64,000 nt of DNA from an uncultured Dyadobacter sp. (GCF_946482605.1 NZ_CAMLSE010000010.1:218164-282163), one strand, 5' to 3'; counted from the first letter of the stretch, positions 42,373 to 51,109 are shown. Notes: generated from the sequence alone by a model not told the origin. Translations and numbers: made by a program.

Positions 42373-43725
42373 TTAGGATAATTTATCAATAATGTCTTTG
42401 ATCACTTCCTGCAAATAGGCCCCGTTGTACGGCCCGTACCAGTTCATCGTCTTGGTCTCGTAGAGATCGCGGTCGAAATACTTGTCATGGGTAATGTACC
42501 CGATATAACCGCCATTGAAACTGGTTACCATCAGGTTCAAGCCTTTTGTTTTGGCATAAGCGTCCAGTCCGGCCACCAACTCGCCCGAAAAATCACATGG
42601 CATTCCAACCATCAGGATATTGCCGATACGCAACGCTTTCACAAAAACCGGGTAGTCTCCAAATGCTTTTTTAAAAGCCCACGAGCGCAACACGATATTC
42701 ATCGTTAGCCTCGGAGAAGGTTCGCGCAGCGGCAACGGCAATGTAAGCGCTTCCACGACAGCTCCCTTCGATTCTTCTTTCAGCGTATTAGGTGAAAGCA
42801 ATGCATTCTGCACTCCGAATGCCTGGTTTTTAACTTCATCAAAGTCGTCGCTGCCTTGTTCGATCGGGCCCATGCTGCCTACCGCTCCGGCCATGTACAT
42901 CGCAAAGTTATACCGGCCCTTTTCCAGCGAATCCACCAATGCACCCGGATAGTCACGCGACAAGACGATATTCTTGGAATTGAGAACTGTGGAATGCGCT
43001 GCAAAAGAGCTGAGAATGGCCTTTTGCCCATCCTTCGTGACCAATGCGGCCGAACGGATCTCCGGGTCGATCCCGCCTTCCTCACCAACGAGGCGGTTCC
43101 GGATATCGATCGAATCCAGGGATTCCATATAAGTAAGCTGAACAGGCTGCACTTTTTTCTGCGCTTCGGTAATGGCGGTATGGAATGCATCGGCCAATCG
43201 GTCGACAACGGCCGGGTCGTATTTCCCCGAAAAGAACAAAGACGAAATGCCGGTTCCCCAACCGCCCACACTGTTATGACTGTGTGTAGCGCCAAAATAA
43301 ATATTTTCAAACGGAATATCGGTTGCAGTCAGCCGTTCGCGTAATGCTTTGATGACAGTAGGCGGGATAATGAGCAAGTCAGCCGCAACGATAGCGGCCC
43401 GGGTGCGCCCGTTGCCGACCACCATGGCCCGCACAAAGACCGAGTCGTGAACAGCGGTGTACAGTTTTCCCCGGCGATTGCCGTAACCGGCCGTGGGTGT
43501 CGGAGAAGCAGGTGTGATATTGACCCGCGCCCAACCCGCCTGTAAACCGGCCGAGGCGCCGGAAGTATCCGTCTTTACGTCGCTTATGAGCTTTTTCCAC
43601 TCCTTATAATAGGCCATATCCTTGTAGGGCGTATGGTCCATGGTAGTGATCATCGTGGCGATAGCCGCTATCAGCAACAGCAGGAATATCCCGATCACTT
43701 TTAACAAAATGCGCAGCAATTTCAT
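42373..43725 (-). CDS. Neutral/alkaline ceramidase N-terminal domain protein
   Basis: The 450-residue protein has one N-terminal membrane segment (LLRILLKVIGIFLLLLIAAI) and then a periplasmic domain. The zinc site shows in FGATHSHNSVGGWG, which parallels the THTHSGPGG motif of neutral ceramidases. AGWARVNITPASPTPTAGYG, VRAMVVGNGRTRAAIVAADL and FAAHSTVLNSKNIVLSRDYPG also match. It lacks the C-terminal immunoglobulin-like domain of full ceramidases, and may hydrolyse another amide or ester. Bacteroidota make sphingolipids, so a sphingolipid role is possible. Coupled downstream genes encode an oxidoreductase and a thioesterase. Confidence 0.84.
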   Translation of the reverse strand: MKLLRILLKVIGIFLLLLIAAIATMITTMDHTPYKDMAYYKEWKKLISDVKTDTSGASAGLQAGWARVNITPASPTPTAGYGNRRGKLYTAVHDSVFVRAMVVGNGRTRAAIVAADLLIIPPTVIKALRERLTATDIPFENIYFGATHSHNSVGGWGTGISSLFFSGKYDPAVVDRLADAFHTAITEAQKKVQPVQLTYMESLDSIDIRNRLVGEEGGIDPEIRSAALVTKDGQKAILSSFAAHSTVLNSKNIVLSRDYPGALVDSLEKGRYNFAMYMAGAVGSMGPIEQGSDDFDEVKNQAFGVQNALLSPNTLKEESKGAVVEALTLPLPLREPSPRLTMNIVLRSWAFKKAFGDYPVFVKALRIGNILMVGMPCDFSGELVAGLDAYAKTKGLNLMVTSFNGGYIGYITHDKYFDRDLYETKTMNWYGPYNGAYLQEVIKDIIDKLS

Positions 43726-43790
43726 GTAATGCGGGTAGACAGGTTAGGTTTGTTGGAAAAGACAGAAGGTCCCGTTTTCTATTGATATTA

Positions 43791-43829
43791 AAAATACCCG
43801 GCAAACCTGTATTGGGTTCATGCCGGGTA
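43791..43829 (-). terminator. Terminator after the YceI gene (minus strand)
   Basis: Read on the minus strand, TACCCGGC (43829-43822) pairs with GCCGGGTA (43802-43795), an 8-bp perfect stem with a 19-base loop, followed by T4. It lies 43 bp past the YceI stop and before the ceramidase-like gene. Confidence 0.72.
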
Positions 43830-43872
43830 CACTATACGAGATACGAATTGTTTGCAAAGCGTTTAATGCAGA

Positions 43873-44406
43873 TCAGGGTTGCTTCACCAGCTGGATATTG
43901 GCGATCAGTTTTACGTCCTCTCCGATCACCAGACCACCGGAATCGGTAAGCTGCATATAATTCAGCCCGAATTCCTGACGGCTCAACCGGCCCTCTACTT
44001 CAAAACCAATGCGCACATTTCCATCGGCATCCTTTTCAGCTCCACCGTATTCTGCGTCCAGTTCGATCGGTTTGGTGATTCCTTTCAGTGTCAAAAGCCC
44101 CGAGAGTTTGTAATGATCGCCCTTCACCTTGTGAAAGTAGTTGGATTGAAAAGTGATATGCGGGAATTGTTCGGCATCGAAAAAGTCCGCGGAACGAAGG
44201 TGCGCATCACGCATTTCCACGTTGGTATCGATACTTTTCACATCCAGCGAGAAGTGGATTTCTGCGTTTTCGAAATTATTTAAATCCGAAGTAGCCCCTC
44301 CTTCAAAGTTGTTGAAGGAACCTGTAATCGACGAGATAACCAGGTGTTTGATTTTAAACTGCACTTCTGAATGCGCCGGGTCTACGATCCATTTTGTAAC
44401 TGCCAT
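43873..44406 (-). CDS. YceI family lipid-binding protein
   Basis: I start at 44406 (MAVTKWIVDPAHSEVQFKIK); seven in-frame codons upstream are less likely to be used. The 177-residue lipocalin-like barrel shows WIVDPAHSEVQFKIKHLVIS, GSFNNFEGGATSD, IDTNVEMRDAHLRSADFFDA, and FPHITFQSNYFHKVKGDHYK, the order typical of YceI. It ends in EDVKLIANIQLVKQ. Proteins of this family bind polyisoprenoid quinones or other lipids. There is no signal peptide, so this member is cytoplasmic, unlike E. coli YceI. It seems to be a single gene, closed by the hairpin at 43791-43829. Confidence 0.92.
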   Translation of the reverse strand: MAVTKWIVDPAHSEVQFKIKHLVISSITGSFNNFEGGATSDLNNFENAEIHFSLDVKSIDTNVEMRDAHLRSADFFDAEQFPHITFQSNYFHKVKGDHYKLSGLLTLKGITKPIELDAEYGGAEKDADGNVRIGFEVEGRLSRQEFGLNYMQLTDSGGLVIGEDVKLIANIQLVKQP

Positions 44407-44589
44407 AGATGTATTATTTAAATTCACTTACTACTACTACCTGCCTAAATTAACATTTCTGTCCTGAAAACGTGTATTCGGGTGTTTTAATTCTGGTCTT
44501 TCACCAGCTTCACGATAAAATAAATGGCACGTAATTTTTAAGTAATTAAGCATCATTACATTTACTCCAAATATTAATTCCACTATTCG

Positions 44590-45390
44590 ATGAAAATGAA
44601 GGGAAGAAGCATATTTACGTATGACGTGTATGCGCCCACAACCGTAACGACCATGTTACGCCCCCGCCGGCAGGAAGGCCAGGCTATCATTCAGGAAGGT
44701 TTTAACATCGATCCCTCCGTCCCATTTTCAGAATATACGGATCTGTATGGAAATCCATGCCAGCGTACCATTCTGCCGGTTGGCAGGGTTACTATTTCCA
44801 CAGAGGTAGTAGCACAGGTGAATCCCACCAAGCCCATTCCTGATCCTGCGCCCGCGTATATGCTCGTAGGTGACCTTCCCGACGAGGTAATGCATTATAT
44901 CCTGCCCAGTCGCTACTGCCAGTCGGACCTCCATGAGATCAATATGCTCGCGTTGGAAATCGCGGGGAACCTAACGCCCGGATATGCACAGGTCGAGGCA
45001 ATACGCACCTGGATCCACCAAAATGTCCGCTATCAATATGGTGTTACGGACGCCAGCACAACCGCTTTCGATACCGCACGCAGCCGCACAGGCGTGTGCC
45101 GTGACTTCACGCATCTCGCGATTGCATTATGCAGGAACCTCTGCATTCCAACCCGGATGACAGTGGGTTATCTCGATAAATTAAAGGATATGGACCTGCA
45201 TGCCTGGTTCGAAGTCTTTATCGGCGGTGAATGGTACACATTCGATGCAGTGCAGGAAAAAACGGAAGGTTACCGCATTGAAATAGCCCACGGCCGCGAC
45301 GCCGCAGATGTGGCGATGGTTACCCAATACGGCAATGCGGCGCTGCTATCGCTGCATGTGGAAGTGGAGTTGCTGGAAGCGGAAAAGTAG
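44590..45390 (+). CDS. Transglutaminase-like cysteine protease superfamily protein
   Basis: The 266-residue protein carries the catalytic triad of transglutaminase-like proteins. The cysteine is in ARSRTGVCRDFTHLAIALCR, the histidine in DMDLHAWFEVFIGGEWYTFD, and the aspartate in the last three residues of that segment. The N-terminal 100 residues form a beta-rich domain. The C-terminal part ends GRDAADVAMVTQYGNAALL. Members of this branch often accompany alpha-E, Anbu and ATP-grasp genes in other bacteria. Here it lies 5.9 kb from the alpha-E/Anbu pair and separated from it by unrelated genes. The signal peptide is absent, so it acts in the cytoplasm. Protease, amidase or ligase activity is possible. 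Confidence 0.88.
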   Translation: MKMKGRSIFTYDVYAPTTVTTMLRPRRQEGQAIIQEGFNIDPSVPFSEYTDLYGNPCQRTILPVGRVTISTEVVAQVNPTKPIPDPAPAYMLVGDLPDEVMHYILPSRYCQSDLHEINMLALEIAGNLTPGYAQVEAIRTWIHQNVRYQYGVTDASTTAFDTARSRTGVCRDFTHLAIALCRNLCIPTRMTVGYLDKLKDMDLHAWFEVFIGGEWYTFDAVQEKTEGYRIEIAHGRDAADVAMVTQYGNAALLSLHVEVELLEAEK

Positions 45391-45419
45391 GGTGGTCAGG
45401 TGTAGTGAGGTATAGTCAG

Positions 45420-45579
45420 AAATCGCGTAGCGATGTAATATTGGTAGCAATCGAACCGGGTGATTTTTTCGAGAAATGCCGTTAGGCATGCGACAACAAA
45501 GCATTGTTGTTACATGCCTAACGGCATTTCGACGTAACGGACCCAGTTTTCTACCAGTATTACATACCTAACGGCATTT
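45420..45579. repeat. Dispersed repeat element with a double hairpin
   Basis: A perfect 17-bp inverted repeat (AAATGCCGTTAGGCATG at 45474-45490 with 45513-45529) encloses a second perfect 7-bp stem (ACAACAA at 45493-45499 with TTGTTGT at 45504-45510). It is flanked by AAATCGCGTAGCGATG...TTGGTAGCAA (45420-45450) and CTACCAGTATTACATACC... (45551-45579). All three sub-units recur at 58296-58461. It fills most of the space between the convergent transglutaminase and kbl genes and may also act as a terminator. Confidence 0.88.
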
Positions 45580-45666
45580 GCCTCCGGGCCATATTTGACT
45601 ACATCCTACCGCCCCTGGCCACTTCTAATTATCTAACAATAACTGACCACGACTGACAACCCCTGA

Positions 45667-46854
45667 CTATATAACGCCCAGCTCGCGGCCTACCTTCGTA
45701 AACGCCGCCACAGCCTTTTCCAGATGCTCATGCTCATGGCCTGCCGATATCTGAACACGGATGCGTGCTTTACCCTGCGGTACTACTGGGTAGAAGAAGC
45801 CGATCACGTAAATACCTTCATCGAGCAATCTGGCAGCAAATTCCTGTGCGAGCTTTGCCTCATAGAGCATGATCGGAACAATGGGGTGCTCTCCCGGCAG
45901 GATGTCAAATCCCGCCTCGGTCATTGCCTGACGAAAGTATTGCGTGTTGGCTTCCAGCTTGTCGCGCAATGCGGTCGACGAAGAAAGCAGGTCCAGCACC
46001 TTGATAGACGCTCCGACGATTGACGGCGCGAGGGTGTTTGAGAAAAGGTAAGGACGCGAACGCTGGCGGAGGATCTCGACAATCTCTTTTTTTGCCGCCG
46101 TGAATCCACCCGACGCACCGCCCAATGCTTTACCGTAAGTACCCGTAATAATATCGATACGTCCCATTACGTTCCTGAATTCATGTGTGCCGCGGCCGGT
46201 TTTGCCCATAAAGCCGGTAGCATGGCATTCGTCGATCATGACCATCGCTTCAAATTCCTCAGCGAGGTCGCAAATCTGATCGAGGCGGGCTATGGTGCCA
46301 TCCATAGAAAACACGCCGTCGGTCACAATAAGGATTCGCCGGCTTCCTTTCGCATCTTCGAGCTGCTTGCGCAGGTCGGAGAGGTCGTTGTGCTTGTAAC
46401 GGAAGCGCTTGGCTTTACAAAGGCGGATTCCGTCGATCAGCGAAGCATGGTTCAATTCGTCGGATATGATCGCATCCTGCTCGTTCAGCAGCGGTTCAAA
46501 CACACCACCGTTCGCATCGAATGCGGCCGCATACAGGATACAGTCCTCTGTGCCGAGAAATTCCGCCGTCTTCCGTTCCAGCTCCTTGTGGATATCCTGC
46601 GTCCCGCATATAAAGCGTACCGACGACATTCCAAACCCGTGGCTATGTATCGCCTCGATTCCGGCCTGGATCACATCGGGGTGTGAAGACAAACCAAGGT
46701 AATTATTCGCGCAGAAATTGAGCACATCCGCGCCGTCAGTCGTAGCAATATGTGCCGACTGAGGCGTCGTGATCACACGTTCCTTTTTATAGAGGCCAGC
46801 CGACCGGATCTCTTCCAGTTCGCCTTGCAGTTCTTGCTGAATAGTGCCGTACAT
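45667..46854 (-). CDS. kbl: Glycine C-acetyltransferase (2-amino-3-ketobutyrate CoA ligase)
   Basis: I start at 46854 ([20 protein letters not shown]). The open frame runs 195 bp further upstream but there encodes only octamer-repeat peptide. The 395-residue PLP enzyme splits 2-amino-3-oxobutyrate with CoA to glycine and acetyl-CoA. It has [76 protein letters not shown] and the PLP lysine in [19 protein letters not shown]. It is downstream of tdh, and together they break threonine down. An array of 8-bp repeats begins 10 bp upstream of its start codon. Confidence 0.95.
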   Translation of the reverse strand: MYGTIQQELQGELEEIRSAGLYKKERVITTPQSAHIATTDGADVLNFCANNYLGLSSHPDVIQAGIEAIHSHGFGMSSVRFICGTQDIHKELERKTAEFLGTEDCILYAAAFDANGGVFEPLLNEQDAIISDELNHASLIDGIRLCKAKRFRYKHNDLSDLRKQLEDAKGSRRILIVTDGVFSMDGTIARLDQICDLAEEFEAMVMIDECHATGFMGKTGRGTHEFRNVMGRIDIITGTYGKALGGASGGFTAAKKEIVEILRQRSRPYLFSNTLAPSIVGASIKVLDLLSSSTALRDKLEANTQYFRQAMTEAGFDILPGEHPIVPIMLYEAKLAQEFAARLLDEGIYVIGFFYPVVPQGKARIRVQISAGHEHEHLEKAVAAFTKVGRELGVI

Positions 46855-46864
46855 TTTTAGTTTT

Positions 46865-46960
46865 GAATGAGTGGATGATTGAATGAGTGAATGTGTGAAT
46901 GAGTGAATGAGTGGATGAGTGAATGCGTGAATGTGTGAATGTGTGAATGTGTGGATAATG
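46865..46960. repeat. Octanucleotide array upstream of kbl
   Basis: Eleven tandem 8-bp units of the type GAATGAGT (variants GGATGAGT, GAATGTGT, GAATGCGT) run from 46865 to 46952, with a degenerate unit to 46960. On the kbl coding strand the unit is ACTCATTC. Since eight is not a multiple of three, the array cannot code for a stable repeat peptide. It starts 10 bp upstream of the kbl start codon, in the likely ribosome-binding region. Confidence 0.92.
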
Positions 46961-47039
46961 AATGAGTAAAGAGAGCTTCGGAAAATAGTGGTGAGTAAGT
47001 CAAATGAATAAACTAAAAGCTTAATGACCCCCAAAAAAC

Positions 47040-47127
47040 ATTCAGTCATTCAGTCATTCAGTCATTCGGTCATTCAATCACTCACTCATTCACTCCTTCA
47101 CACATCCACTCATTAACACACCTTCAC
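47040..47127. repeat. Inverted octanucleotide array at the tdh 3' end
   Basis: About eleven 8-bp units (ATTCAGTC, ATTCACTC, ACTCACTC and similar) run from 47040 to 47127. The type is the reverse complement of the array at 46865-46960, so the two form a large imperfect inverted repeat around an 80-bp centre. The last unit overlaps the tdh stop codon at 47124-47126. Confidence 0.85.
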
Positions 47128-48077
47128 TCCTTCACAACCTGATACTTCTTTCGCAGCTCGCTGATCATCTCCTCGGTCATTTTGTCGAGGGAGTACGATG
47201 GGCGCCAGCCCCAGTCTTTCCGGGCCTGGCTGTCGTCGGTTTCCTGCGGCCACGAGTCTGCGATGGCCTGCCGGAAATCTGGTTTGTAAGTTATGTTGAA
47301 GTCGGGAATTATCTTTTGAATGCTTTGCGCAATTTCTTCGGGTGAAAAGCTCATCCCGGCAAGGTTATAGGATGTTCTTACTGTGATTTTCTCGGCGGGA
47401 GCTTCCATCAGGCGCACGGTCGCGTCCATGGCATCGCTGATATAAATCATCGGCAGCGTCGTATCCGGTTTCAGAAAACAGGTAAATGCCTCTCCCTTCA
47501 CCGCCTTATGGTAGATGTCAACGGCATAGTCCGTAGTACCGCCGCCTGGCATTGACTGATATCCGATAATTCCCGGATAACGCAGCGAACGGATATCGAG
47601 ACCGTATCTTTTGAAATAATAATTCGACCAGTTTTCGCCGGCCGCTTTGCTGATCCCGTACACAGTGGAAGGGTCCAGATAAGACCATTGCTCGGCCAGC
47701 GTATCGACGCGGTCACCAAATACCGCAATGGAGCTTGGGTAAAAAACCTTGCTAACCCCGTTCTCTCTCGCGACTTCCAGCACATTGAAATAAGTCTGCA
47801 TATTAATATGCCAGGTACGCAACGGTTCCTGCTCACCTTTGGCAGACAGGATCGCAGCAAGGTGATAGATCTGCGTAACACCATATTTCCTGACGATCGT
47901 TGCCATTGCTCCGGCATCCGTGGCATCCAGCTGTTCAAAAATCCCGGTCGGCGATTCCGGCATACGAATGTCGGTAGCTACCACTTTTCCGAGCCCGTAA
48001 ATTCCTCTCAGATATTCCACGAGAACAGATCCGATCTGTCCGTTTGCTCCTATCACTAAAACGCAGTCCGTTTTCAT
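47124..48077 (-). CDS. tdh: L-threonine 3-dehydrogenase (short-chain type)
   Basis: I start at 48077 (MKTDCVLVIGANGQIGSVLV). The eight codons upstream add no family residues. The 317-residue NAD enzyme belongs to the extended SDR group of threonine dehydrogenases. It has the Rossmann motif GANGQIG, LDATDAGAMATIVRKYGVTQ, IYHLAAILSAKGEQEPLRTW, FYPSSIAVFGD, and the Tyr-Lys pair in STVYGISKAAGENWSNYYF. Its product, 2-amino-3-oxobutyrate, is the substrate of Kbl downstream. It is divergent from an Lrp-type regulator, a common arrangement for amino-acid catabolism. The gene belongs to the SDR-type family and is not related to the zinc-dependent E. coli Tdh. Confidence 0.93.
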   Translation of the reverse strand: MKTDCVLVIGANGQIGSVLVEYLRGIYGLGKVVATDIRMPESPTGIFEQLDATDAGAMATIVRKYGVTQIYHLAAILSAKGEQEPLRTWHINMQTYFNVLEVARENGVSKVFYPSSIAVFGDRVDTLAEQWSYLDPSTVYGISKAAGENWSNYYFKRYGLDIRSLRYPGIIGYQSMPGGGTTDYAVDIYHKAVKGEAFTCFLKPDTTLPMIYISDAMDATVRLMEAPAEKITVRTSYNLAGMSFSPEEIAQSIQKIIPDFNITYKPDFRQAIADSWPQETDDSQARKDWGWRPSYSLDKMTEEMISELRKKYQVVKE

Positions 48078-48248
48078 AAAACCAACTTTTTGGTAAAGCA
48101 TAAATCACTTGCAATTTCCCATTTATGATAATTATTTTCAATAAACAGGCTTTTTCACAGGAAACATTACCACACTATTTGATTTTTGAAGCAAATTTTA
48201 CTTTTTGTAATTGAAATAAAGGATCGCACCAGTAAATATTATTGCCCC

Positions 48249-48710
48249 ATGGAACAGTTGGACAAAATCGATACCAAAATCCTCCGCATCCTGCAAAAAG
48301 ATGCAAAAAAAACGACGAAAGAGATCGCCACTATGCTCAACCTTACGGTATCACCCGTATATGAAAGGATCAGGCGGTTGGAAAGTCTGGGTTATATCAA
48401 GCAGTACGTCGCCATTCTGGACAAAAAACTCATCAACAGACAGGTCACAACCATTTGTCAGGTGTCCATGCGGTACCACAATGAGGCATTCATCGAAAAA
48501 TTTGAACAGGAAATACAGAACCTGCATGAGGTGCAGGAATGCTACCATATGGCAGGCCAGGTAGATTTTTTATTGAAGATCAACGTGTCGAGCCTCGACG
48601 AATACCATGACTTCGTGAAGTACAAGCTTTCTAAAATCGACAACATCGGCGTCCTCAACAGCACTTTCGTGTTGAAGGAGATCAAGCACACCTCCGAGTT
48701 CTACATTTAG
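48249..48710 (+). CDS. Lrp/AsnC family transcriptional regulator
   Basis: The ATG at 48249 begins MEQLDKIDTKILRILQKDAK, the start of the family. An upstream GTG/ATG extension of 21 codons is unlikely. The helix-turn-helix reads TTKEIATMLNLTVSPVYERI and RRLESLGYIKQYVAILDKKL. The C-terminal RAM ligand domain begins near residue 70 with CQVSMRYHNEAFIEKFEQEI and ends GVLNSTFVLKEIKHT. The 153-residue length is standard. It is divergent from tdh-kbl and probably controls it in response to threonine, glycine or leucine. Its stop overlaps the stop of the convergent MG2/plug gene by 4 bp. Confidence 0.94.
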   Translation: MEQLDKIDTKILRILQKDAKKTTKEIATMLNLTVSPVYERIRRLESLGYIKQYVAILDKKLINRQVTTICQVSMRYHNEAFIEKFEQEIQNLHEVQECYHMAGQVDFLLKINVSSLDEYHDFVKYKLSKIDNIGVLNSTFVLKEIKHTSEFYI

Positions 48711-51109
48711 AAGTTTCTGCGGTTCACATCGAAAGAAACGATCTTACTGCCTGCCGTACCGTCGGGGGCAATTCCCTGGATCACTACCTGGTAATGGCCC
48801 GCCTGGTCGGAGGTGTAAAATTCGACCAGCGCCTTTCCTGTCCGGTCGGTCGTTACATTGGGTGCCCAATGCATCAGGTTTCGAAAATCGGCTATTCGAC
48901 TGCCCGTGTTGCCGCTGTCGTACCTGGGCGCATAAAATTCCCGCTCTGCCTGTACGCCCTCGTAGGGCATTACAAATACTTTGGGATCGAGTTCAAAACC
49001 GCCAAGGTCGCCGCGGTAGGTAGAGAAACTGACAATACCGGTGAAAGTCATAGGTCCGAGAAAATAGCGCGAACTCAGCAGTTCGATCTTTTTCACCTTC
49101 AAAGGATCCATTTCGATGATCTTGTCCGCGTCGAAAACAGGAATCCCGTCCAGAAGCATCAGTGGGTCGGTCGTATAATAGGTGTTAGGAACCAGCTTGT
49201 CGATCATTCTTAAATGAAACTCTTTCTGTCTTCTTCTCACGAGAACCCCTTTGACATACTCCCTCAAAACTTCCTCCATGGTGGGGAAGCGTGTAAAATC
49301 ATCCAGGAAATATTTCTCGTCGGGCATTCCGAAAAAGGGCAAAGAGTCTGTCAGTACCGCTTTCTTTTCCGCATACAGTCTGGGAAGGTATGCATTGGCG
49401 GTCTGCATATTGATCGAGCGCGTCAGCAGCTGATTTTCCAGGGTCTTGTCAAAGAAGAAAGACGGTGTCGGAGTGGTCGAAAATTGCTTCGAGAATGGAT
49501 TGGCCACTTCAAAACGATATGTTGAATCCTTGCTCAGGTTTGTCTGGAGCGTAATTTCTTTCGGGCCCGTAAACTGCCTTACTTCGAACTTCAGCTTTCC
49601 GTCTTTATCACTGTAGTCTACATATACGCGCGCCGGAACGTCCAGCGATGCCAGGTAGGCGTCAATATTCTTAGCAGGGGTGCCATCTGCCTTGTTCAGA
49701 ATCCTGCCCGTAATGAAGTGACCATCGTATTCGGGCAAATGTTCAAAAGTTGCCGGTTGCCCTCCGAAAACCTGATCCCATTTCAGGCGGCGCCAGCCGT
49801 GGGTGAGCATCAGGTTATCGAGCTGGCGGTCGGCATCCTTGCCCGTGTTCCGGAAATAGTATCCGGGGTTCTCAACATTCCCTTTCAAATCGGCGTTGAG
49901 CCAGAGATAGCTGTGGATATCCGGCCCCTGTGCATACCGGATCGAATCATCGAGATAAACGGCGACGGACAAATTGCTCCATGCGGGTACAGATTGGCCT
50001 ACCGTCGCCGACAGGTTCATTGCTACTTTCTCTCTTGTAATAAAAGTCTTGCCTACCTGCGCATCAATGGATAGCTGCTTCTCCGGCCGCTTGAAATACA
50101 GCCGCTCACAAACCGGTTTCAGCTTCTCATTGAAAATCGTAATTTGAGAAATGCCTTCGCCCAGTTTGCCTCTTTCCAGCACAAAAACCGCCCGTCCGTT
50201 ACGCAATGCCTTTTTGCCAAACATACTGTTAGTCTGCCTCGTGTGCGTGAGCATGTACACATTCTCGGAACTTTCATTTTCCAGACGGGCAGCAACCGTA
50301 ACTTTCACCAGGCTCGCCGTCGAGTCCTTTACTTCCATCGTATAGCCATAGGATGCAGCTTTGGGAAGCTCATATTCGAACCGCCGCCCCTTACTGTCGG
50401 TAATGGCGGCCTTGTATGCATTATTTTCTTCCGGTTTCAATGTAAAATAGCCGATACCATTCACCTCGGGTTCGAACTCGCGGACCGTTTCATTCTGCTG
50501 ATTCAGCACGACTCCCTTGAACCCGATCCCCTTACCGTCCACCCCGACAGCCCGAAACGCCACTTTACTTTCTATTCCGTTTACCCAATGGCCTCCCTCA
50601 GGAAAAAACTGGACATCATAATGCAATTCTTCCTTGGACGCCCTGTCCGGTTCGAATCTGACAAAGGGATTCACGATCGAAATAGATGTTTCAAAATAGC
50701 TGTCCGCGCTGAAATTCTTCATCCAGTTGGTATAGCAACGTAATTTGTACTGACCACTTACAATGGCAGAAGGTATCAGGACCGACCCATTGCCGCGTCC
50801 GTCGGGCATGGCGAATTTGGTTTGGAATACGGCATTGTTCTCGCTATCCAGCACTTCGAGATACCCCACTTTGCTCAGGTCCAGGAAGCGGTGCGTCGCT
50901 CCGTTGAGGTTGTATGCCTTGAACCATATCGATTCGCCAACCAGGTAGAACGGCCGGTCGATGTGCACGTACATTTTCTCCTGTATCGCCCTCTCGGTAT
51001 ACAACCCAAACCGCTGTTGCATGGATACGAGCATTGCGTCGTCCTGAGCGAAGGACCGGCCGGAAAAAGCCAGGGTCAACAAGCAGTAAATAAAAGTCCT
51101 GAGTTTCAT
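48707..51109 (-). CDS. Large secreted MG2-domain protein with detached TonB-plug-like C-terminal region
   Basis: The 800-residue protein starts with a signal peptide (MKLRTFIYCLLTLAFSGRSFAQ). The N-terminal 120 residues include YVHIDRPFYLVGESIWFKAY and DGRGNGSVLIPSAIVSGQYK, the pattern of the alpha-2-macroglobulin MG2 domain. Repeated beta-sandwich segments follow. Residues about 640-720 read YTTDPLMLLDGIPVFDADKI and EMDPLKVKKIELLSSRYFLG, which resembles the plug of TonB receptors but has no barrel after it. The end (GKALVEFYTSDQAGHYQVVI) looks like a further Ig-like strand set. No thioester motif of true macroglobulins was seen. It is last in the five-gene operon. Function unknown. Confidence 0.78.
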   Translation of the reverse strand: MKLRTFIYCLLTLAFSGRSFAQDDAMLVSMQQRFGLYTERAIQEKMYVHIDRPFYLVGESIWFKAYNLNGATHRFLDLSKVGYLEVLDSENNAVFQTKFAMPDGRGNGSVLIPSAIVSGQYKLRCYTNWMKNFSADSYFETSISIVNPFVRFEPDRASKEELHYDVQFFPEGGHWVNGIESKVAFRAVGVDGKGIGFKGVVLNQQNETVREFEPEVNGIGYFTLKPEENNAYKAAITDSKGRRFEYELPKAASYGYTMEVKDSTASLVKVTVAARLENESSENVYMLTHTRQTNSMFGKKALRNGRAVFVLERGKLGEGISQITIFNEKLKPVCERLYFKRPEKQLSIDAQVGKTFITREKVAMNLSATVGQSVPAWSNLSVAVYLDDSIRYAQGPDIHSYLWLNADLKGNVENPGYYFRNTGKDADRQLDNLMLTHGWRRLKWDQVFGGQPATFEHLPEYDGHFITGRILNKADGTPAKNIDAYLASLDVPARVYVDYSDKDGKLKFEVRQFTGPKEITLQTNLSKDSTYRFEVANPFSKQFSTTPTPSFFFDKTLENQLLTRSINMQTANAYLPRLYAEKKAVLTDSLPFFGMPDEKYFLDDFTRFPTMEEVLREYVKGVLVRRRQKEFHLRMIDKLVPNTYYTTDPLMLLDGIPVFDADKIIEMDPLKVKKIELLSSRYFLGPMTFTGIVSFSTYRGDLGGFELDPKVFVMPYEGVQAEREFYAPRYDSGNTGSRIADFRNLMHWAPNVTTDRTGKALVEFYTSDQAGHYQVVIQGIAPDGTAGSKIVSFDVNRRNF

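Noticed and set aside
46855..47049. N-terminal extension of Kbl by 65 residues
   Set aside because: It is a translation of the octamer array (repeats of THS, FTH and LIH) and no Kbl protein has such a leader.
50144..50743. Plus-strand open frame of 199 codons within the MG2/plug gene
   Set aside because: Antisense shadow of a conserved domain.
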